Shown here in pieces: positions 23,816 through 34,900 of a stretch of 64,000 bases of DNA. How positions within the stretch are numbered: the stretch's first letter is position 1; each line of letters starts with the position of its first letter. The notes under the pieces were generated by a model. It saw nothing but the letters and a program-made list of their open reading frames with translations, made no database searches and had not been told where the DNA came from. The DNA comes from an uncultured Subdoligranulum sp. GTDB lineage: Bacteria; Bacillota; Clostridia; Oscillospirales; Ruminococcaceae. The DNA lies in the NCBI GenBank assembly GCA_945830575.1, contig CALZZE010000003.1:1-64000 (forward strand). Direction: 5' to 3'. Made by a program: the position numbers and the translations under genes.

Positions 23816-26041
23816 ATGCGTTTCATCAACCGGGTCATTGCGTTGCTGCTGGCTTTGGGAATGGCGGTGTCGCTGGCGGGGTGCAGTAAAGAGGAAATGA
23901 TGGGTTCCCTTGCCGGTCTTATGGAAAAAGCGACCGGCCCCATTCAGCCGGACAAAACGCTGGACGGCAGCGCCTGGCGAAACTCGGACATCATCGGCGC
24001 GGTCACAGAGACCACGCAGGTCAGCTTAAAGGATGACTTCCACACCGCCGTCAACCGGGACTGGATGCTGACGGCGGACACCTCGGAGTACGGGCGGGCG
24101 TCCCGGTTTGTGGATGCGCAGGTGGCGTTGAATGAGCAGATGCTCAGCCTGTTCCAGCCGGGGGACAACACCTGTGATGAGGAAATCCTGCCCCAAAGCG
24201 AGGCCGACCATCTGAAAGACCTGCTGCTCACCATGACGGAGCTGGGCGGCGGCCATGCCGTCCGCAATCAGCAGGGCGTGGAACCGCTGCGCCGCTACCT
24301 GCAGGCGGTGGAGGACATCCAGACGCTGGACGGCCTGACCGCCTACCTGTGCGGGGAGGGCGGCCCCCGGCTGTTGCAGGAAACGCTGATGAATGGAAAG
24401 GTGGAGGCGCCTCTTGACAGCCGGGATGTGTACACCGTCCATCTGAACGCGATGAGCCATCTGGTGCTGGAGGACCCTGAGGAGTATCGTTCCATCACCT
24501 CCTTCGGGGAACGCCTGCTGGAGGTGCGCCAGAACGCGGTGCGCACCGTGCTGGGGCGGCTGGGGTATTCCGATGCGCAGGCCGGGGAATGGTTCCGGCG
24601 CTGCCTGTGGCTGGAGGTCAGCCTTGTGCGCTGCCTGCCCACCCAAAGCGAAACGAACAACAAAAACTACGAAACCCACATCAACAACCCGTACACGCGG
24701 GAGGAACTGGCGGCCCGGCAGGGGAGCTTCCCACTCACCACGCTGCTGGACGGCGCCGGTCTGGGCGGCTCGGACAGCTACCTTCTCTATGAGCCGCTGT
24801 ATCTGGACACCCTCGCGAAGCTGTATACCGACAGCCGGGTGGAGGACTTCAAGGCGTATTTCATCGTACATACCGTGCTGGAGGCGCTGCCTTTGCTGGA
24901 TGACGCCTGCGGTGAGCTGGAGGAAACCATCAGCGCGGTGATGAACGGAACTTCGCAGTCAAGGGAGCAGACCACCGGGGATGAGGAGGAGCCGCTGCCG
25001 CCGGTACCCACCGACACCCTGCCGGAGGAGCAGGATACACCGCTGGAGGAGACCGTGTCCGGGTACGTCACGCCCTATCTGCCGGGCGTGGTGCAGGAAT
25101 TGTATGTGGCGCGGTTCTGCACCGCCGAGGAAAAACGCCAGCTCACCGCCATGATCGATGACATTGTGGCCTGCTATGAGGAGATGCTGGCCGGGGAGGA
25201 CTGGCTTGGCGAGGAGACCCGGCAGCAGGCCATCGAAAAGCTGCGGGCCATCAAGGCGCGGGTGCTGTACCCGGATGAACTGACGGATTATTCCGGCCTG
25301 ACGCTGCGCAGCGCCGCCGAGGGCGGCAGCCTTCTGGACGCGGTGGCGGACATCCGGGCGTTTGAAACGCAGCACGCCGGGGACAAGGTGAACCGCCCCA
25401 TCGACCGGGCGGACTGGGATATGACCGAGATTCCCACCACCGCCGCAAACGCCTGCTATCTATTCAACAGCAACGTCATCAACATTCTGGCAGGTACGCT
25501 GGCAGGGAACGCGCTGTATGACCCGGAGGCGCCCGTGGAGCAGAACATGGCCATGCTGGGGGTCATTGTGGGGCATGAGATCAGCCACGGATTTGATATC
25601 AACGGTTACTATTTCGACAAGGACGGCCTGCCCAACAGCTGGTGGACCAGCGAGGATGAGCTGGCTTTCCGGGAACGGGCGGACCGGCTGGCCAACTATT
25701 ACAGCACACTGTCGGTGCTGCCCAATATGTCCGGTGGGTACAATGGCAAAAAGGTGCAGAGCGAGGCCATCGCGGACATGGGCGGCGTGAAGGCGATGCT
25801 GCTCATGGCGGAAAAAATGCCGGATTTTGACTATGAATTGTTTTTCACCAGCTACGCCTCGCTGTGGCGCAGCCAGTGCGACTATTTTTCGGAAATGCAG
25901 AATATGGACGATGAGCATCCCCTGGATTTCCTGCGCACCAACGTGACCCTACAGCAGTTTGAGGAATTTTACCAGACCTTTGACATCGGACCGGGGGACG
26001 GCATGTACCTTGCCCCGGAAAACCGCGTTGCGGTGTGGTAA
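23816..26041 (+). CDS. M13-family zinc metallopeptidase lipoprotein
   Basis: A 741-residue neprilysin-like peptidase. The N-terminus is a lipoprotein signal with lipobox LAGC at about residue 22. The M13 active site is present as VIVGHEISHGFD (HExxH) and SEAIADMGG (ExxxD, third zinc ligand), and the substrate-binding region as NACYLFNSNVINILAGTL. Family members are usually 630-750 residues and cleave oligopeptides outside the cytoplasm. An acidic Glu/Pro insertion (EEPLPPVPTDTLPEEQDTPL) is unusual. The start follows GAGGAGGCGGGACA. The ABC transporter genes begin 13 bp downstream, suggesting co-expression and possibly processing or export of peptides. Confidence 0.9.
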   Translation: MRFINRVIALLLALGMAVSLAGCSKEEMMGSLAGLMEKATGPIQPDKTLDGSAWRNSDIIGAVTETTQVSLKDDFHTAVNRDWMLTADTSEYGRASRFVDAQVALNEQMLSLFQPGDNTCDEEILPQSEADHLKDLLLTMTELGGGHAVRNQQGVEPLRRYLQAVEDIQTLDGLTAYLCGEGGPRLLQETLMNGKVEAPLDSRDVYTVHLNAMSHLVLEDPEEYRSITSFGERLLEVRQNAVRTVLGRLGYSDAQAGEWFRRCLWLEVSLVRCLPTQSETNNKNYETHINNPYTREELAARQGSFPLTTLLDGAGLGGSDSYLLYEPLYLDTLAKLYTDSRVEDFKAYFIVHTVLEALPLLDDACGELEETISAVMNGTSQSREQTTGDEEEPLPPVPTDTLPEEQDTPLEETVSGYVTPYLPGVVQELYVARFCTAEEKRQLTAMIDDIVACYEEMLAGEDWLGEETRQQAIEKLRAIKARVLYPDELTDYSGLTLRSAAEGGSLLDAVADIRAFETQHAGDKVNRPIDRADWDMTEIPTTAANACYLFNSNVINILAGTLAGNALYDPEAPVEQNMAMLGVIVGHEISHGFDINGYYFDKDGLPNSWWTSEDELAFRERADRLANYYSTLSVLPNMSGGYNGKKVQSEAIADMGGVKAMLLMAEKMPDFDYELFFTSYASLWRSQCDYFSEMQNMDDEHPLDFLRTNVTLQQFEEFYQTFDIGPGDGMYLAPENRVAVW

Positions 26042-26054
26042 GGAGGGAACCATC

Positions 26055-26864
26055 ATGAGCGAAACCATCATTTCCATGCAGGGCATCACCAAAAGCTACG
26101 GCAAGCATCAGGTGCTGCATGATGTCAATCTGGACATTCAGAAGGGCGATATTTTCGGCCTCATCGGCCGCAACGGCGCAGGCAAGACCACGCTGTTCAA
26201 GGTGATTCTGGGCCTGTCGGACTACAAGGGCAAGCTGACCATTGCGGGCAGCGGGAATCTGAGCGCCGGTCGGCGCAAGATCGGATTTCTGGTGGGCTCC
26301 AACTTTTTCGGGAGCATGACCGCCCGGGAAAATCTGGAATACTACCGGGTGATGAAGGGCCTGAAAGAAAAGCGGGAAATCGACCTCGTACTGAAAATCG
26401 TGGGGCTGGATAAGGCCAAAGGCCCCTACAGTCGGTTTTCCATGGGCATGAAGCAGCGTCTCGGCATCGCCAACGCCATGCTGGGCGGGCCAGAAATTCT
26501 GATTCTGGACGAACCCACCAACGGTCTGGACCCGCAGGGCATCGCGGATGTGCGGGCGCTCATCCAGCGTCTCAACGAGGAATTTGGCATGACGGTCATT
26601 GTGTCCTCCCACATTCTGGGGGAATTGCAAAACACCGCCCACAAGTTCGGCATCATCAACGAGGGCACGCTGGCGCGGGTCATCACACAGGAGGACCTGA
26701 TCTCCCAACAGCGGGCGGTGCGTCTGCGGGTGGATGATGTGGACAGGGCCAAGGCGGCGCTGGCCGCTGCCGGGGTGCAGGTGCTGGACGAGGTGACCGA
26801 GCAGCGCAGTCTGGAGGATTTCTATTTCAGCCTTGTGGGCGGTAAGGGGGGCAACGCGCAATGA
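26055..26864 (+). CDS. ABC transporter ATP-binding protein
   Basis: A 269-residue ATPase with Walker A GRNGAGKTT, signature FSMGMKQRLGIANA, Walker B ILILDEPTNGLD and the switch His in IVSSHILGEL. It resembles the ATPases of bacitracin/lantibiotic-immunity or Na+-type exporters (BcrA/NatA-like). AAGGAGGG precedes the ATG. It overlaps the permease gene by four bases, so the two are translationally coupled. With the upstream M13 peptidase it forms an apparent three-gene operon ended by a terminator at 27631. Confidence 0.9.
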   Translation: MSETIISMQGITKSYGKHQVLHDVNLDIQKGDIFGLIGRNGAGKTTLFKVILGLSDYKGKLTIAGSGNLSAGRRKIGFLVGSNFFGSMTARENLEYYRVMKGLKEKREIDLVLKIVGLDKAKGPYSRFSMGMKQRLGIANAMLGGPEILILDEPTNGLDPQGIADVRALIQRLNEEFGMTVIVSSHILGELQNTAHKFGIINEGTLARVITQEDLISQQRAVRLRVDDVDRAKAALAAAGVQVLDEVTEQRSLEDFYFSLVGGKGGNAQ

Positions 26865-27616
26865 AACAGTATTTTATGGCGGATTACCGCCGTGCCATGA
26901 CCTGCCGGTCCCATCTGGTGGAAATCGTGCTGATGGCGGTGGCTGTGATTCTGATGGCGGTGTGGGGCAGGTTTACCATCGACGGCAACTGGAACGCGGT
27001 GTCTTATCTGAGCGCCATCTCGTTTCCCCTGTCCTTTATGGCCATGTTCCTGGGCCTGTTTGACATTCTGGCGGTGTTCTCGGAGGATTTCAAGGCCAAG
27101 ACCATGCAGGTAGCCATCGGCCGGGGCGTCAGCCGGACACAGGTGGTCCTCACTAAGCTGCTGGATGTGGCGATGGTGCTGCTCACCGATTTGATGCTGT
27201 TTTTTGTGCTGACGGTGGGGCTGTCCTGGGTGATTGGCGCGCCGCTGACCGGCAGCCGTCTGGTCCAGCATGTCATTGATTTTCTGGTGCAGTGGTTGGA
27301 CGGCATCGGCTATACCGCTGTAGTGCTGTCGCTTTTGTTCCACCTGCAAAGCATGCTGGTGCCGATTCTGCTGTATCTGATTCTTTCGGGCCGGGCGGTG
27401 TACGCCATTCTGCGGCTGTTCACCTTCTGGGGGCCGGAGTGGCTGCAAAAGCTGCATCTGGACAATTACACGCTGGACGCATTTCTGGACACGCTGCGCA
27501 CCCATCTGGTGCTGGGGCAGTTGAATCCGGGGGCGCTCGTGGGCATTGCGGTGTATCTGGTGCTGGGCACAGTGGCGGCCGTGCTGGTGTTCCGCAAACA
27601 GGAACTGGAATTCTGA
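26861..27616 (+). CDS. ABC-2-type transporter permease
   Basis: A 251-residue protein with six hydrophobic segments (for example IVLMAVAVILMAVWG and LDVAMVLLTDLMLFFVLTVGLSWVIG) and a cytoplasmic segment AVIGRGVSRTQVVLTKLLD typical of ABC-2 permeases. It is encoded with the preceding ATPase and is presumably its membrane partner. Substrate unknown; efflux of a peptide or drug is the usual role for this pair type. Confidence 0.82.
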   Translation: MKQYFMADYRRAMTCRSHLVEIVLMAVAVILMAVWGRFTIDGNWNAVSYLSAISFPLSFMAMFLGLFDILAVFSEDFKAKTMQVAIGRGVSRTQVVLTKLLDVAMVLLTDLMLFFVLTVGLSWVIGAPLTGSRLVQHVIDFLVQWLDGIGYTAVVLSLLFHLQSMLVPILLYLILSGRAVYAILRLFTFWGPEWLQKLHLDNYTLDAFLDTLRTHLVLGQLNPGALVGIAVYLVLGTVAAVLVFRKQELEF

Positions 27617-27630
27617 ACCTTCAGATACAA

Positions 27631-27677
27631 AAAACACTGCGGAAAGAACCCCCATTCGGGTCCTTTCCGCAGTGTTT
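27631..27677. terminator. Strong bidirectional terminator
   Basis: AACACTGCGGAAAG and CTTTCCGCAGTGTT form a long stem, extended by ACCC/GGGT, flanked by A-rich and T-rich runs, between the convergent ABC operons. Confidence 0.92.
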
Positions 27678-27686
27678 TGTTAGCGG

Positions 27687-28994
27687 CTATTCGTAGCGCA
27701 GTGCCTCGATGGGGTCCATCTTGGCCGCTTTGTTGGCCGGATAGTAGCCGAAGAAGATGCCGATGGCCATGCTGAAACCCACCGCAATGAGGATGGCCGC
27801 CGGGTCGGGCCGGGCGGGAGCCTGCATCAGCTTGCTGAGGACCGCGCCAAGGGCGGTACCCAGCAGCATGCCGATGATGCCGCCGATGGAGCACAGAACG
27901 ATGGATTCCGTGATGAACTGCATCCGGATGGCGGAGTTGGGCGCGCCCAGCGCCTTGCGGGTGCCGATTTCGCGGGTGCGCTCGGTGACGGACACCAGCA
28001 TGATGTTCATGACGCCGATGCCGCCCACCAGCAGCGAGATGGCCGCGATGGCGGAGATGCCCAGCGAAACGGTGCTCATCATATTCTTGTATTCCTGGAT
28101 AAAGCTGGAAATGCTGCTGGTCGTCACCGTCCAGGTGTCGTTGTGGGTGTAGTAGGAGGAGAAATAGCTGCCCACGGTATCCAGAAATTTGGTCACATCC
28201 GTACCGGCGGAAGCCACCACGATAAAGCTGCTATAGCCTGCCGACGAACCGCTGATGGTCTGGGCCACGTCCATCGGCAGATAGATGTCGGTGGTGATGT
28301 CATCATCGCTGGTGCCGCCAAAGCCGCCATAGAAGTTGGTGTCGGTGTATTTCAGTACGCCCTCCACGTAAAAAGAGTACAGCGTCTCGTTGATTTCCAG
28401 CGTGATGCGCTGCCCCAGCGCCTCCAGAATGGAGCAGCCCATTGCCTGCTGGACGAATTTCTCCGACACCACGCAGACCATGCGGCCCTCGTCCCGGCTG
28501 TCATCCAGCCAGCGGCCCGCCAACAGCGGGGTGGTGCGGGAAAGCCCGCTGTAATAATCGCCGTTGGTTCCCTGCACGTTGGCTTTGATGGTCACGTTGG
28601 GGTTGCCGTACTTGGCGATGGTGCCGGTGCCAATCACCGTGCTAAGCTCCACATGGTCCACCTTGTCCGGAAAGGCGGCCTGAAATTCCCGGATCATCTG
28701 GTCGGTGATGAGATCGTCCTTGCCGGGGCGCGTCTCCATGAACTGCCGCAGGAACACGCCGTCCGCCGTACCGTCTGCGGAGTCGGCGGTTTTGTGGGTC
28801 AGCACCACATTGATGTTGTTGGTGCCCAGCCCGGAGAAGGAGTCCGTCATGTAGCCGGACATGGAGTTGCCCACCGTCTCGATGGCAATGACGGCGGCGA
28901 TGCCGATGATGATGCCCAGCATGGTGAGCAGACTGCGCATTTTGTTGCTGCGGATGCTGGCCCATGCCATCTGGAAATTCTCAATCAGTCCCAC
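27687..28994 (-). CDS. MacB/FtsX-type ABC transporter permease
   Basis: A 435-residue permease with the MacB arrangement: an N-terminal membrane segment ([22 protein letters not shown]), a large extracytoplasmic domain, and three C-terminal membrane segments carrying [31 protein letters not shown] 28994 is chosen because GAAAGGGGG lies before it and family homology starts there; it overlaps the end of the ATPase gene by 14 bases. It forms, with the ATPase and the adaptor protein, a MacAB-like tripartite export system, presumably without an outer-membrane channel in a Firmicute. Confidence 0.88.
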   Translation of the reverse strand: MGLIENFQMAWASIRSNKMRSLLTMLGIIIGIAAVIAIETVGNSMSGYMTDSFSGLGTNNINVVLTHKTADSADGTADGVFLRQFMETRPGKDDLITDQMIREFQAAFPDKVDHVELSTVIGTGTIAKYGNPNVTIKANVQGTNGDYYSGLSRTTPLLAGRWLDDSRDEGRMVCVVSEKFVQQAMGCSILEALGQRITLEINETLYSFYVEGVLKYTDTNFYGGFGGTSDDDITTDIYLPMDVAQTISGSSAGYSSFIVVASAGTDVTKFLDTVGSYFSSYYTHNDTWTVTTSSISSFIQEYKNMMSTVSLGISAIAAISLLVGGIGVMNIMLVSVTERTREIGTRKALGAPNSAIRMQFITESIVLCSIGGIIGMLLGTALGAVLSKLMQAPARPDPAAILIAVGFSMAIGIFFGYYPANKAAKMDPIEALRYE

Positions 28995-29889
28995 AGCAGC
29001 CCGCCCCCTTTCGCTCATCCACCACAAGGCCGTCCTTCAAGGTGATGACCCGCTGGCATTCCTCCGCCAGCGCCGGGTTGTGGGTGATGAGTACAATGGT
29101 TTTGTTGTATTTCTCGTGCATATCGTGGAAGATGTCCATGACAAGGCGGCTGGTCTCGCTGTCCAGTGCGCCGGTGGGCTCGTCCGCCAGAATCAGCGCC
29201 GGTTCGTTCACCATGGCGCGGGCGATGGCCACACGCTGCTTCTGGCCACCGGACAGCTCGTTGGGCTGGTGCTTGTACCGGTCGCCCATGCCCACCCGTT
29301 CCAGCCATTCCTTGGCGCGGCGGGTGCGCTCGGCAGGTTTGACGCCGGCGTACAGCATGGGGATCTCCACATTTTTGAGGGCGCTCTGCCGGGCAATCAG
29401 GTTGTAGGTCTGGAACACGAACCCGATTTTCTGGTTGCGGATGCGGGCCAGCTCGTCATCAGCGGCCTCGTGGACGTTTACCCCGTCCAGCAGGTAGCTG
29501 CCCTGGGTGGGGCGGTCCAGCACACCGATGATGTTCATGAGGGTGGATTTTCCGGAGCCGGACTCGCCCACCACCGCCACAAACTCGCCGGGGTAGACGT
29601 CCAAATCGATGCCGTGCAGAATTTCCAGCTCGTTGGGCTGACCAATGTAAAAGCTCTTACGGATGCCCCGCATGGAGATGAGCGGTTCCGCAGAGGGCTG
29701 CGGCTGGGTTTCGGCGGGAGCGGGCTGCTCCTGCGGCTCCGATTGGGCTTCGGCAGGCTCTGCCCGATGGACCTTTTCAAAATGCAGGGTGCGGCCGGTG
29801 GGCTGTTCCGGCTGGGAGGCCGGGTCGGGGGTGGTGGCCTCCCCGAACATGGCGGCCACGCTGGCGGCGATCTCTTGTTTCTTCTCCAT
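28981..29889 (-). CDS. MacB/LolD-type ABC transporter ATPase with Pro/Gln-rich N-terminal extension
   Basis: A 302-residue ATPase. Walker [11 protein letters not shown]-loop FQTYNL, signature [14 protein letters not shown], Walker [13 protein letters not shown] and His in LITHNP are all present, as in MacB/LolD exporters. The first about 70 residues form a low-complexity Pro/Glu/Gln-rich extension (PEQPTGRT ... [15 protein letters not shown]) not usual in this family. It is followed within 2 bp by the adaptor gene upstream and overlaps the permease gene downstream, so the three form one operon. Confidence 0.9.
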   Translation of the reverse strand: MEKKQEIAASVAAMFGEATTPDPASQPEQPTGRTLHFEKVHRAEPAEAQSEPQEQPAPAETQPQPSAEPLISMRGIRKSFYIGQPNELEILHGIDLDVYPGEFVAVVGESGSGKSTLMNIIGVLDRPTQGSYLLDGVNVHEAADDELARIRNQKIGFVFQTYNLIARQSALKNVEIPMLYAGVKPAERTRRAKEWLERVGMGDRYKHQPNELSGGQKQRVAIARAMVNEPALILADEPTGALDSETSRLVMDIFHDMHEKYNKTIVLITHNPALAEECQRVITLKDGLVVDERKGAGCCGTD

Positions 29890-29891
29890 GC

Positions 29892-31778
29892 TTATTCTTC
29901 CTCGATGGTGAAGGCGATGGCCGCCTCCTGAGGCTCTCCGTTGCCGGAGCTGTTGGAGCTGCCCGGCATGGACAGAGCGCTGCTGCTCTCGATGCCCTCG
30001 TTCAGGTTGGCGCTGGAACGGATCACGTCCCCGACGTGCAGCCCCGCGCCGCTGATCTCCACATAGTAGTCGTTGGAATCGCCCACTGCCACAGGTACCT
30101 GCTCAAAGGTCATGGCGATGCCCTCGCCGCCGGTGCAGCGCAGCACATAGTAGCTGCCGTCATCGTTGATGTCCACCGCGTCCATCGGCACAGTGAACAC
30201 ATCGTTCTTTTCGCTGATGACGATCTCCACCTTGGCCTGTGTGCCGATGAGCAGCGCCGCATCGGAGGCATTCACCGACACGGTGGCGCCGAAGGTGCCC
30301 TTCTCGTTGGCTACGGGGTCGATGCGCACCAGCGTACCGTGGATGATCTCGCCGCTGGCGGCGTCGCTGGTGATGCGGCAGGCCATGCCCTCGCTCACGT
30401 TGGGCACGCTGTTGGCGGGGATGGTGACCTCCACGGTGAGCTGGTCGGTGTTCTGGATGGTAGCCACCGCTCCGCTGCACACCGAGCCGACGGTGGCATT
30501 CAGCGAGGTGATGGTGCCGTCCATGGTGGCGGTGAGGGTGCAGCTGTTCAGCGTGTCGCGCAGCGTCTCCAGCGTGCTGGGGGTGCGGGAGGACTGGCTC
30601 AGCCGGGTGGCAGCGTCCTCCACACTCTGGGCGCGGGTCTTGAGGGAGGAGTAGTTTTTCTCGTTGTCGTAGGCGTCGTGGGCGCTCTTGAGGGCCTTTT
30701 CGGCGCTCTCGGTGGTCTTTTTGGCGCTCTCAAGGGTGGTTTCCGCAGAGGTTAAAGCCACCTGAGCCGATTCGAGAGCGGATTTATAGGATGCAATTTT
30801 GCTTTCTGCGGTGTTATAAGCCGTTTCCACCGCGCTGTAACCTGTCAGTCCAAGCTCAGGAATCGCACAGGAATTCTGTGCCGTGGTCAAATCACTTTGT
30901 GCCGCACTCAAGGCGAGCTTTGCGGCGTCCAATTCACTTTCTGCCGTATCATACAGACCTTGTTTTTTCGTAAAGTTGGATAGTGCCTGAGAACGCACAG
31001 CCGAGTCTTCTAAATCCTCTACTGCCGTCAGGGCGGCGCTGGCAGTGTCCAATTCGATGCGGGCAGTATCCACCGCATTCTGGGCTTTGGTGACGGCATC
31101 AGTTTTCTCGTCAACCACTTTCTGTGCCTGCTGTACTTGTGCTGTGGCCGTGGGATAGTATTGGTCCAGTTTTGCCTTTGCAGAAGTGGCCTCATTATAG
31201 TCGTTCTGTGCATTGTCTCTGCTGGACTTTGCCGCGTTGTAATTATCCTGCGCCTTTTTCTGGTTTTCCTGCGCTTCGTACAGCTGCTTGTCGGCGGCGT
31301 CGATGTTGGCCTGCAAGTCAATGAGGGTATTCTCATGCTTGACTTGCTCCACCGTCAGATCGTCAGCGGCGCGGGCATAGCTGGTCTGGGCGGATTTCAG
31401 CGTGTCGCTGTAGCTCAGCTCCGCCTGCTCGATCTGCTTGAGCAGGTCGGTGGTGTCCAGCGTGGCGATCACATCGCCCTTTTTCACCTCATCGCCCACC
31501 TTCACGTTGACGGTGGCCACCTTGTACAGCTTGGCCGCGTCCGCCACCGTGACCGAGGCGTCCTGCCCGGCCTTGACGGTTCCGTTGACCGTCACGCTGT
31601 CGGTGAGGGTGGTCTTTTCCAGCGTAGTGGTGCGGACAAACGTGTATGCCAGCCCCTCCGCGCTTTTCATCACAATGCGCATCACAATAAATGCCGCAAC
31701 AGCAATGACCAACAGCACCACCAGCACAATGGATAGCACCTTGTGGCGCAAGAACCAGTTTTTGGACTTCGTTTGCAT
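29892..31778 (-). CDS. HlyD/MacA-type membrane fusion adaptor with very long coiled coil
   Basis: A 628-residue adaptor protein with one N-terminal membrane anchor (RHKVLSIVLVVLLVIAVAAFIVMRI), a split lipoyl/barrel-sandwich domain, and between the two halves a coiled-coil hairpin of about 300 residues (QAELSYSDTLKSAQTS ... AESELDAAKLALSAAQSDL), much longer than in MacA. The C-terminal beta domains contain VTIPANSVPNVSEGM and TQAKVEIVISEKNDVFTVPMDAV. ATG 31778 follows AAAAGGGGAAC. The part around 30780-31260 is visibly AT-richer than the rest of the gene. Upstream on the minus strand a TATAAT (31876-31871) has TTGTGA 12 bp before it, a partial match to the direct-repeat promoter family. Confidence 0.85.
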   Translation of the reverse strand: MQTKSKNWFLRHKVLSIVLVVLLVIAVAAFIVMRIVMKSAEGLAYTFVRTTTLEKTTLTDSVTVNGTVKAGQDASVTVADAAKLYKVATVNVKVGDEVKKGDVIATLDTTDLLKQIEQAELSYSDTLKSAQTSYARAADDLTVEQVKHENTLIDLQANIDAADKQLYEAQENQKKAQDNYNAAKSSRDNAQNDYNEATSAKAKLDQYYPTATAQVQQAQKVVDEKTDAVTKAQNAVDTARIELDTASAALTAVEDLEDSAVRSQALSNFTKKQGLYDTAESELDAAKLALSAAQSDLTTAQNSCAIPELGLTGYSAVETAYNTAESKIASYKSALESAQVALTSAETTLESAKKTTESAEKALKSAHDAYDNEKNYSSLKTRAQSVEDAATRLSQSSRTPSTLETLRDTLNSCTLTATMDGTITSLNATVGSVCSGAVATIQNTDQLTVEVTIPANSVPNVSEGMACRITSDAASGEIIHGTLVRIDPVANEKGTFGATVSVNASDAALLIGTQAKVEIVISEKNDVFTVPMDAVDINDDGSYYVLRCTGGEGIAMTFEQVPVAVGDSNDYYVEISGAGLHVGDVIRSSANLNEGIESSSALSMPGSSNSSGNGEPQEAAIAFTIEEE

Positions 31779-31908
31779 GGCAGAGTTCCCCTTTTTACCT
31801 GTAATTTTGACAGTATACCAGACAGATATGCCCAAAATGTGAAATTTCAGGAATCAACACATTCTATCCGATTATATCATAAGAACTGTCACAACACTGA
31901 CACAAAAA

Positions 31909-31940
31909 TGCGGGCTGCAACACGCAGCCCGCAAAATTTT
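31909..31940 (-). terminator. Intrinsic terminator for the subtilase gene
   Basis: TGCGGGCTGC and GCAGCCCGCA form a perfect stem with loop AACAC. On the minus strand, TTTTTGTG follows. It lies between the subtilase gene end and the adaptor promoter. Confidence 0.85.
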
Positions 31941-31990
31941 ACAATTTCATGCACCTTTCTTCCTGCAAAATGCCCCTCCGACGGCGCACG

Positions 31991-34900
31991 TTACTGAGAA
32001 GAAAGGACCGTGCTGCGCAGGCGCATCCGGCCGGATTCCCACGCGCAGGAGCCTGTCACATACAGGCGGTCGTTGCAGACCGCCGCAGACGGGTATTGCA
32101 GCGGCGCACGGCTGACCTGCCTGCCAAAGGCGGTAAAGCCTGTGTCGTTTAGCTGCCAGCAGTCGGCGGATTCGGTGATGGGCTTTGTGCTGTACTCGGC
32201 CACCTGATTCACGCCCACCAGCGTCAGCTTGCCGTTCAGCGCCACCATGGCAAAGGTGGTGGTACCGGCGGGCAGGGTACCCGTCAGGTCGGTCAAGACA
32301 GCGCCGCCCGTAAACTCAATTTTACACAGACAGGGCGTTTGCGACCCAGTCTCGCTGAAAATCTCCACGTTGTCAGGGGCCAGATACAGGGTGTTGCCAA
32401 TCGCCAGCAGCTGCAATTTTTCGGTCGGGAAGGCAGACTTCTCGGGCGGGGAAACCAGCGTGACCTGATCAGAATCCCACTGCCGCACGGACAGCGCGTT
32501 GGAGGGGACGCTCCCGGTGTTGTCCTTCCCGACCACCAGAATCTTTCCGTTCATGCGCACCAGACTGGCGTTTTCGGGCAGCTTGCTGGCCGGTGTCAGG
32601 GGTTCCCATGTATCGGACGCGGGATGGTAGCGGAGCAGGGAAACCCCGTCATCATTCGTGGCGCAGACCATCAGCGAATCGCCGTCCGCGGCGGCGGACA
32701 CATAGGTCATGCTCTGGGGCAGGCTGGCGCACGGAGACCAACCGTTGTTGACAGGGTCATAACACCACAGGTCCTGATAGGCGCAGGCGGCATCCCCGGC
32801 GGTGTCGGCGGTGTTCCAGCGGAGGTTGGTCTGGTCCTGCGGGAACAGGTACAGCTTGCCGTTCAATTCCACCATCGGGCCGGGCATGCTTTGCTTGTTC
32901 CATGCGGCGGGCAGTTCGTGGGAGGATTCAAACAGCGGCGTGTCGGTCTGGCCGGGAAGTTCCAGTTCCAACACGTTCTGCCCGGTCTTGCCGTTGCTGC
33001 CGGTCACCCGCACAGTGACCAGGCCGGAGGTGAGCCCGGACGGAATCGGAACGGTGATGGAGTTGGCGTGCCATGTGTCAGGTGCGACAGGCGTGACGTC
33101 AATGTCGTTCAGCGTGACCGTTCCCTTGTCGGTTCCGAACCACGCGCCGGTGATGATGATGCTATCTCCAGATTCGGATACGTTGGCGCACTCCACCACC
33201 GGGGTATACTGCGCCGTGTCGCCCAGCAGCGAAAGGTCCAGCATGCCGCCGCTGGTGCAGTGGGCCAGTGCTTCACTCTGGGTGGTGCAGCCTTTCAGGA
33301 TGCGCACCCGCTCCCGGGCAAGCTCGGCGTAATCGGTGCGTGTCATGTCCCGGTCGGTGCCTGCGGGCAGGCCCTGCGCTTTGGCAACCACCGCCGCCGC
33401 GCCGGTCACCATGGGGGCAGCCATACTGGTGCCGCTATTAATGCCGTAGCAGGCGGTGTTCTGTTCTTCGCCGTAGCCAAGACAGTCCAGATAGAGGGCG
33501 AGGTCATCATACGTCATGTAGGCGGGGAATTGGAGACGCAGATAGATCGATCCATCCGCTTCTGTCAAATCCGACAGAGGGAAGGAAAACGTGTTCCAGC
33601 AGCTGTCTTTCACGAAGTAGGAATTCATGTCGACGCAGCGGGCGTTAACCCAACTCCATTTGCCATCGGTTCCTTTTGCCGCACCAGAGACATCCAGCGT
33701 GGTATATTCGATGACGGACGGATTGCTGGTGACATAGTATCGAAAACTCATATGAGTGGTTTCGGTCAGGCCCTCCACAGGAATTTTCAGGTACACATTG
33801 TAGGAGGAAGATTCTTTGGGACCATCCACAGTCGGTATGGTGGTCACTTCCTTCTGAAAGATCTCAGCGCCGGTGAAGGCTTTCCCGTCACCGTCAAAAT
33901 CAATGTTCTGCTCCGTGGGGGAGAGGGTGGTGCCTGTCCCCGAAGGCGCGCCGCTGTCCAACAGCGTTTTGCCGTTGGGGATGCTCTGGACGGAGGCGGG
34001 ATACTGTGCATTTTTGTCAAAATCCGCCAGATACATGGTCCGGCCGCTTTCCTTCACGCCATCCTTGGACAGTGTGGACAGGATGTCCTGCCCGGGGGCG
34101 TACAGGTCGGTGGTGCCGTCACCCCAGTTGCTCATGGCGCTGGGGGTGCCGTCGCGGGCGGAGGAATTCACCACAATGGCGTAGGGGTTGCCCTTCAGGC
34201 CGGCGGCCAGCCGGGGCGTCTGGTCGGTGTCCCGGCTCGCATTGCCAGAGGAAAACACCGAAATAACGCCCTTTTCGCCCAGCTGCGTCACCAAATCGTC
34301 CAGCTCGCCGTACAGCTCCTGGTCGCCCCAGGAGTTGTTGATGGCCACCAGATTCAGCCCGTTGTCCACGGCGGCGGACAGATATTGATAGGCCTTGCGC
34401 ACATTGGCCAGCGTATCCAGACCCTGGGTGTCGCAGATGCGCACAGGCAGGATTTTCACGCCGTTGGCTACGCCGGAGGTGCCGAAGCCGTTCCACTCGG
34501 CGGCAATGATGCCGGACACATGGGTGCCATGGCCAAAGGTATCAAACATTTTGGTGACGTCCGTTTCCAGCGGATTGTAGCCGTTGGCGCCGCCGGCGGG
34601 GTTGTAGCGGTCGGCATTGGACAGGAGTACATCGTCCAGATCAGGGTTGGCAAGGTCCGCGCCGGTGTCCAGCACGGCCACCACGCCCACGGCGTTTTCG
34701 GTGTTCGGTTGGTTCCAATTCGGAGAATTGATTTGGAAACCGTTCTGGAAGGAAACGCCCTTGGGGAGGGTCTGGTCATTGTTGGTATGCTCCCACTGAT
34801 AACGGGTCAGGTCCTTGATAAAGCTGCCGGGCGCCGGGGCGGGTGTTGCCGTCGGTGCGGCCGTTGGCGCGGCGTCAGGCTCCGGCTCCGGGGTGGGGCT

